DNA from: Hyphomicrobiales bacterium
GTDB lineage: Bacteria > Pseudomonadota > Alphaproteobacteria > Rhizobiales > Aestuariivirgaceae
NCBI GenBank assembly: GCA_027031305.1
Contig: JALVRJ010000140.1
Location: forward strand, 1-5,669
Direction: 5' to 3'
Length of the DNA: 5,669 nucleotides
The notes under the pieces are model-generated. The model saw only the letters and a program-made list of their open reading frames with translations. It was not told where the DNA came from and ran no database searches. Shown here in pieces: positions 4,503 through 5,669 of this stretch (position 1 is its first letter; each line of letters begins with the position of its first letter). The position numbers and the translations under genes are program-made.

Positions 4503-5669
4503 ATGTCGTCCTGCATTCTCATTGTCGAAGACGACCCGGTGCAGCGTCGGGTCCTGGAAGAGCTGGTCCGCCGTTTCGGATATGACGTCGTGAGCGCCGA
4601 GGATGGCTTCACGGCCCTGGAGATTCTCGCCGGGCCCGCCGGCAAGCGTGTGGTACTGATCCTGCTCGACCTGCTGATGCCGGAGATGGACGGCATCGAG
4701 TTTCTCGAACGCCTCGCCGGGATCCGTGCCGACATTCCGGTCATCGTGCAGACGGCGCAAGGCTCCATCGAGACAGTGGTCAAGGCCATGCGCGCCGGTG
4801 CGGACGACTTCGTGGTCAAGCCGGTGAACCCGGAGCGGCTGAAGGTTTCCATCCAGAACCTGCTGAAGGTGACGGCGCTGACCGAGGAGGTCCGGCGTCT
4901 GAACAAGAAGGTGAAGGGCGTGTTCACCTTCGACGACATCATCGCCGAGAGCCCGGCCATGCAGCAGGTGGTGCGGCTGGGCCGGCGCGCGGCGCAATCC
5001 AACATCCCGGTGCTCATCGAGGGCGAATCGGGCGTCGGCAAGGAGGTCGTGGCGCGCGCCATCCATGGCGAATCAAAACGCGCCGGCCGGGCCTTCGTGG
5101 CCGTCAACTGCGGCGCCATTCCCCAGAACCTGGTGGAAAGCACCCTGTTCGGCCACGAGAAGGGAGCGTTCACCGGCGCGGTGAGCAAGCACATCGGCAA
5201 GTTCCAGGAGGCTTCCGGCGGCACCCTGTTCCTCGACGAGGTGGGCGAATTGCCGCTGGAGATGCAGGTGAAGCTGTTGCGCGCCATCCAGGAGGGCGAG
5301 ATCGACCCGGTGGGAGCGCGCCGCCCGGTGCGGGTGGACGTGCGCATCATTTCCGCCACCAACCGCGACATGATCGAGATGGTGAAGAACGGAGAGTTCC
5401 GCGAAGACCTGTTCTATCGCCTGAATGTCTTTCCCGTCATGGTGCCGCCGCTGCGCCGGCGGGTGCAGGACATTCCGCCGCTGGTGGCGCATTTCATCCA
5501 TCGTTTCGCCGCCGAGGAAGGGCGTAAGGTGCACGGCATCACTCCGCGGGCGCTTGAGATGTTGATGAAATACCGCTGGCCGGGCAACGTGCGGCAGCTG
5601 GAGAACGCCGTTTTCCGCGCCATCGTCATGGCCGAGGGCGACGAACTGGACGTGCGCGACTTTCCCCAG
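4503..5669 (+). CDS. Sigma-54-dependent response regulator (REC + AAA+), NtrC family, TacA-like; 3' end beyond the window
   Basis: 389 residues are visible and the frame is open to the last base. The receiver domain (about 3-122) has the acidic pair Asp10/Asp11, phospho-acceptor Asp56 in LLDLLMPEMDG, Thr84 and Lys106. A charged linker (about 123-142) leads to the sigma-54 interaction AAA+ domain. That domain has Walker A GESGVGK (174-180), the GAFTGA loop (221-226) that contacts sigma-54, Walker B TLFLDE (241-246), arginines in FREDLFYRLNVFP (299-311) and WPGNVRQLEN (359-368). All catalytic residues are intact, so it should be an ATP-dependent activator of RNA polymerase-sigma-54 controlled by phosphorylation. 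The C-terminal Fis-type helix-turn-helix expected in this family lies outside the window. The receiver pattern (VEDDPVQRR, TVVKAMRAGADDF, KPVNPER) resembles, from memory, Caulobacter TacA and its relatives. No histidine kinase gene is adjacent. The start is ATG 4503 with GGAAG at 4494-4498, rather close. Confidence 0.92.
   Translation, partial: MSSCILIVEDDPVQRRVLEELVRRFGYDVVSAEDGFTALEILAGPAGKRVVLILLDLLMPEMDGIEFLERLAGIRADIPVIVQTAQGSIETVVKAMRAGADDFVVKPVNPERLKVSIQNLLKVTALTEEVRRLNKKVKGVFTFDDIIAESPAMQQVVRLGRRAAQSNIPVLIEGESGVGKEVVARAIHGESKRAGRAFVAVNCGAIPQNLVESTLFGHEKGAFTGAVSKHIGKFQEASGGTLFLDEVGELPLEMQVKLLRAIQEGEIDPVGARRPVRVDVRIISATNRDMIEMVKNGEFREDLFYRLNVFPVMVPPLRRRVQDIPPLVAHFIHRFAAEEGRKVHGITPRALEMLMKYRWPGNVRQLENAVFRAIVMAEGDELDVRDFPQ

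Noticed and set aside
4499..4515. Plus-strand TGGCAT ... TGCA resembling a sigma-54 promoter
   Set aside because: The GG-to-GC spacing is one base too long, and the element overlaps the start codon of the regulator, so it could not drive that gene.
4484..5371. Long minus-strand ORFs across the sigma-54 regulator
   Set aside because: These are antisense shadows of a gene whose plus-strand reading has an unbroken series of REC and AAA+ motifs.

Overview
The window looks like a GC-rich alphaproteobacterial chromosome fragment. Three things suggest this. The TPR-fused thioredoxin is of the catalytic CGPC type. The bacterial SH3 protein and the NtrC-type regulator resemble alphaproteobacterial families. 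A full CtrA-type box (TTAA-N7-TTAACCAT) lies in the main divergent promoter region, and CtrA is essentially an alphaproteobacterial regulator. No rRNA, tRNA, CRISPR array, insertion sequence or phage gene was seen.

Layout. (1) Positions 1-922, minus strand: the N-terminal two thirds of a dihydrolipoyl dehydrogenase-like flavoprotein disulfide reductase. Its end is scrambled by a perfect 74-bp inverted repeat (1-74 against 130-203, 55-nt spacer) that starts at base 1 and looks like a fold-back chimera at a contig edge. (2) 923-1078: divergent promoter region. (3) 1079-3297, plus strand: four genes in one direction, namely thioredoxin 2 (trxC), the thioredoxin-TPR chaperedoxin cnoX, a 69-aa Trm112-family protein and a DUF971 protein. 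The first gap is 73 nt and the later ones are 44 and 53 nt, so at least the last three may be co-transcribed. (4) 3298-3510: convergent gap with weak hairpins. (5) 3511-4260, minus strand: a membrane-anchored protein with two tandem SH3-like domains. (6) 4261-4502: a divergent regulatory region with a sigma70-like promoter for the SH3 gene, a GC-rich imperfect palindrome and the CtrA-type box. (7) 4503 to the window end, plus strand: a sigma-54-dependent response regulator (REC + AAA+), cut by the window before its DNA-binding domain.

How the genes fit together. The left half is a thiol-redox and protein-quality group: a pyridine-nucleotide disulfide reductase opposite two adjacent thioredoxin-fold genes, followed by small housekeeping genes. 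The right half suggests cell-cycle or developmental control. A CtrA-type box 81 bp upstream of an NtrC-type regulator resembles the Caulobacter CtrA to TacA step, and the regulator's receiver domain looks TacA-like. That parallel is inferred from recall and was not tested by a search. I see no wholly new system. The best leads are the CtrA-type box with its regulator and the fold-back artefact.
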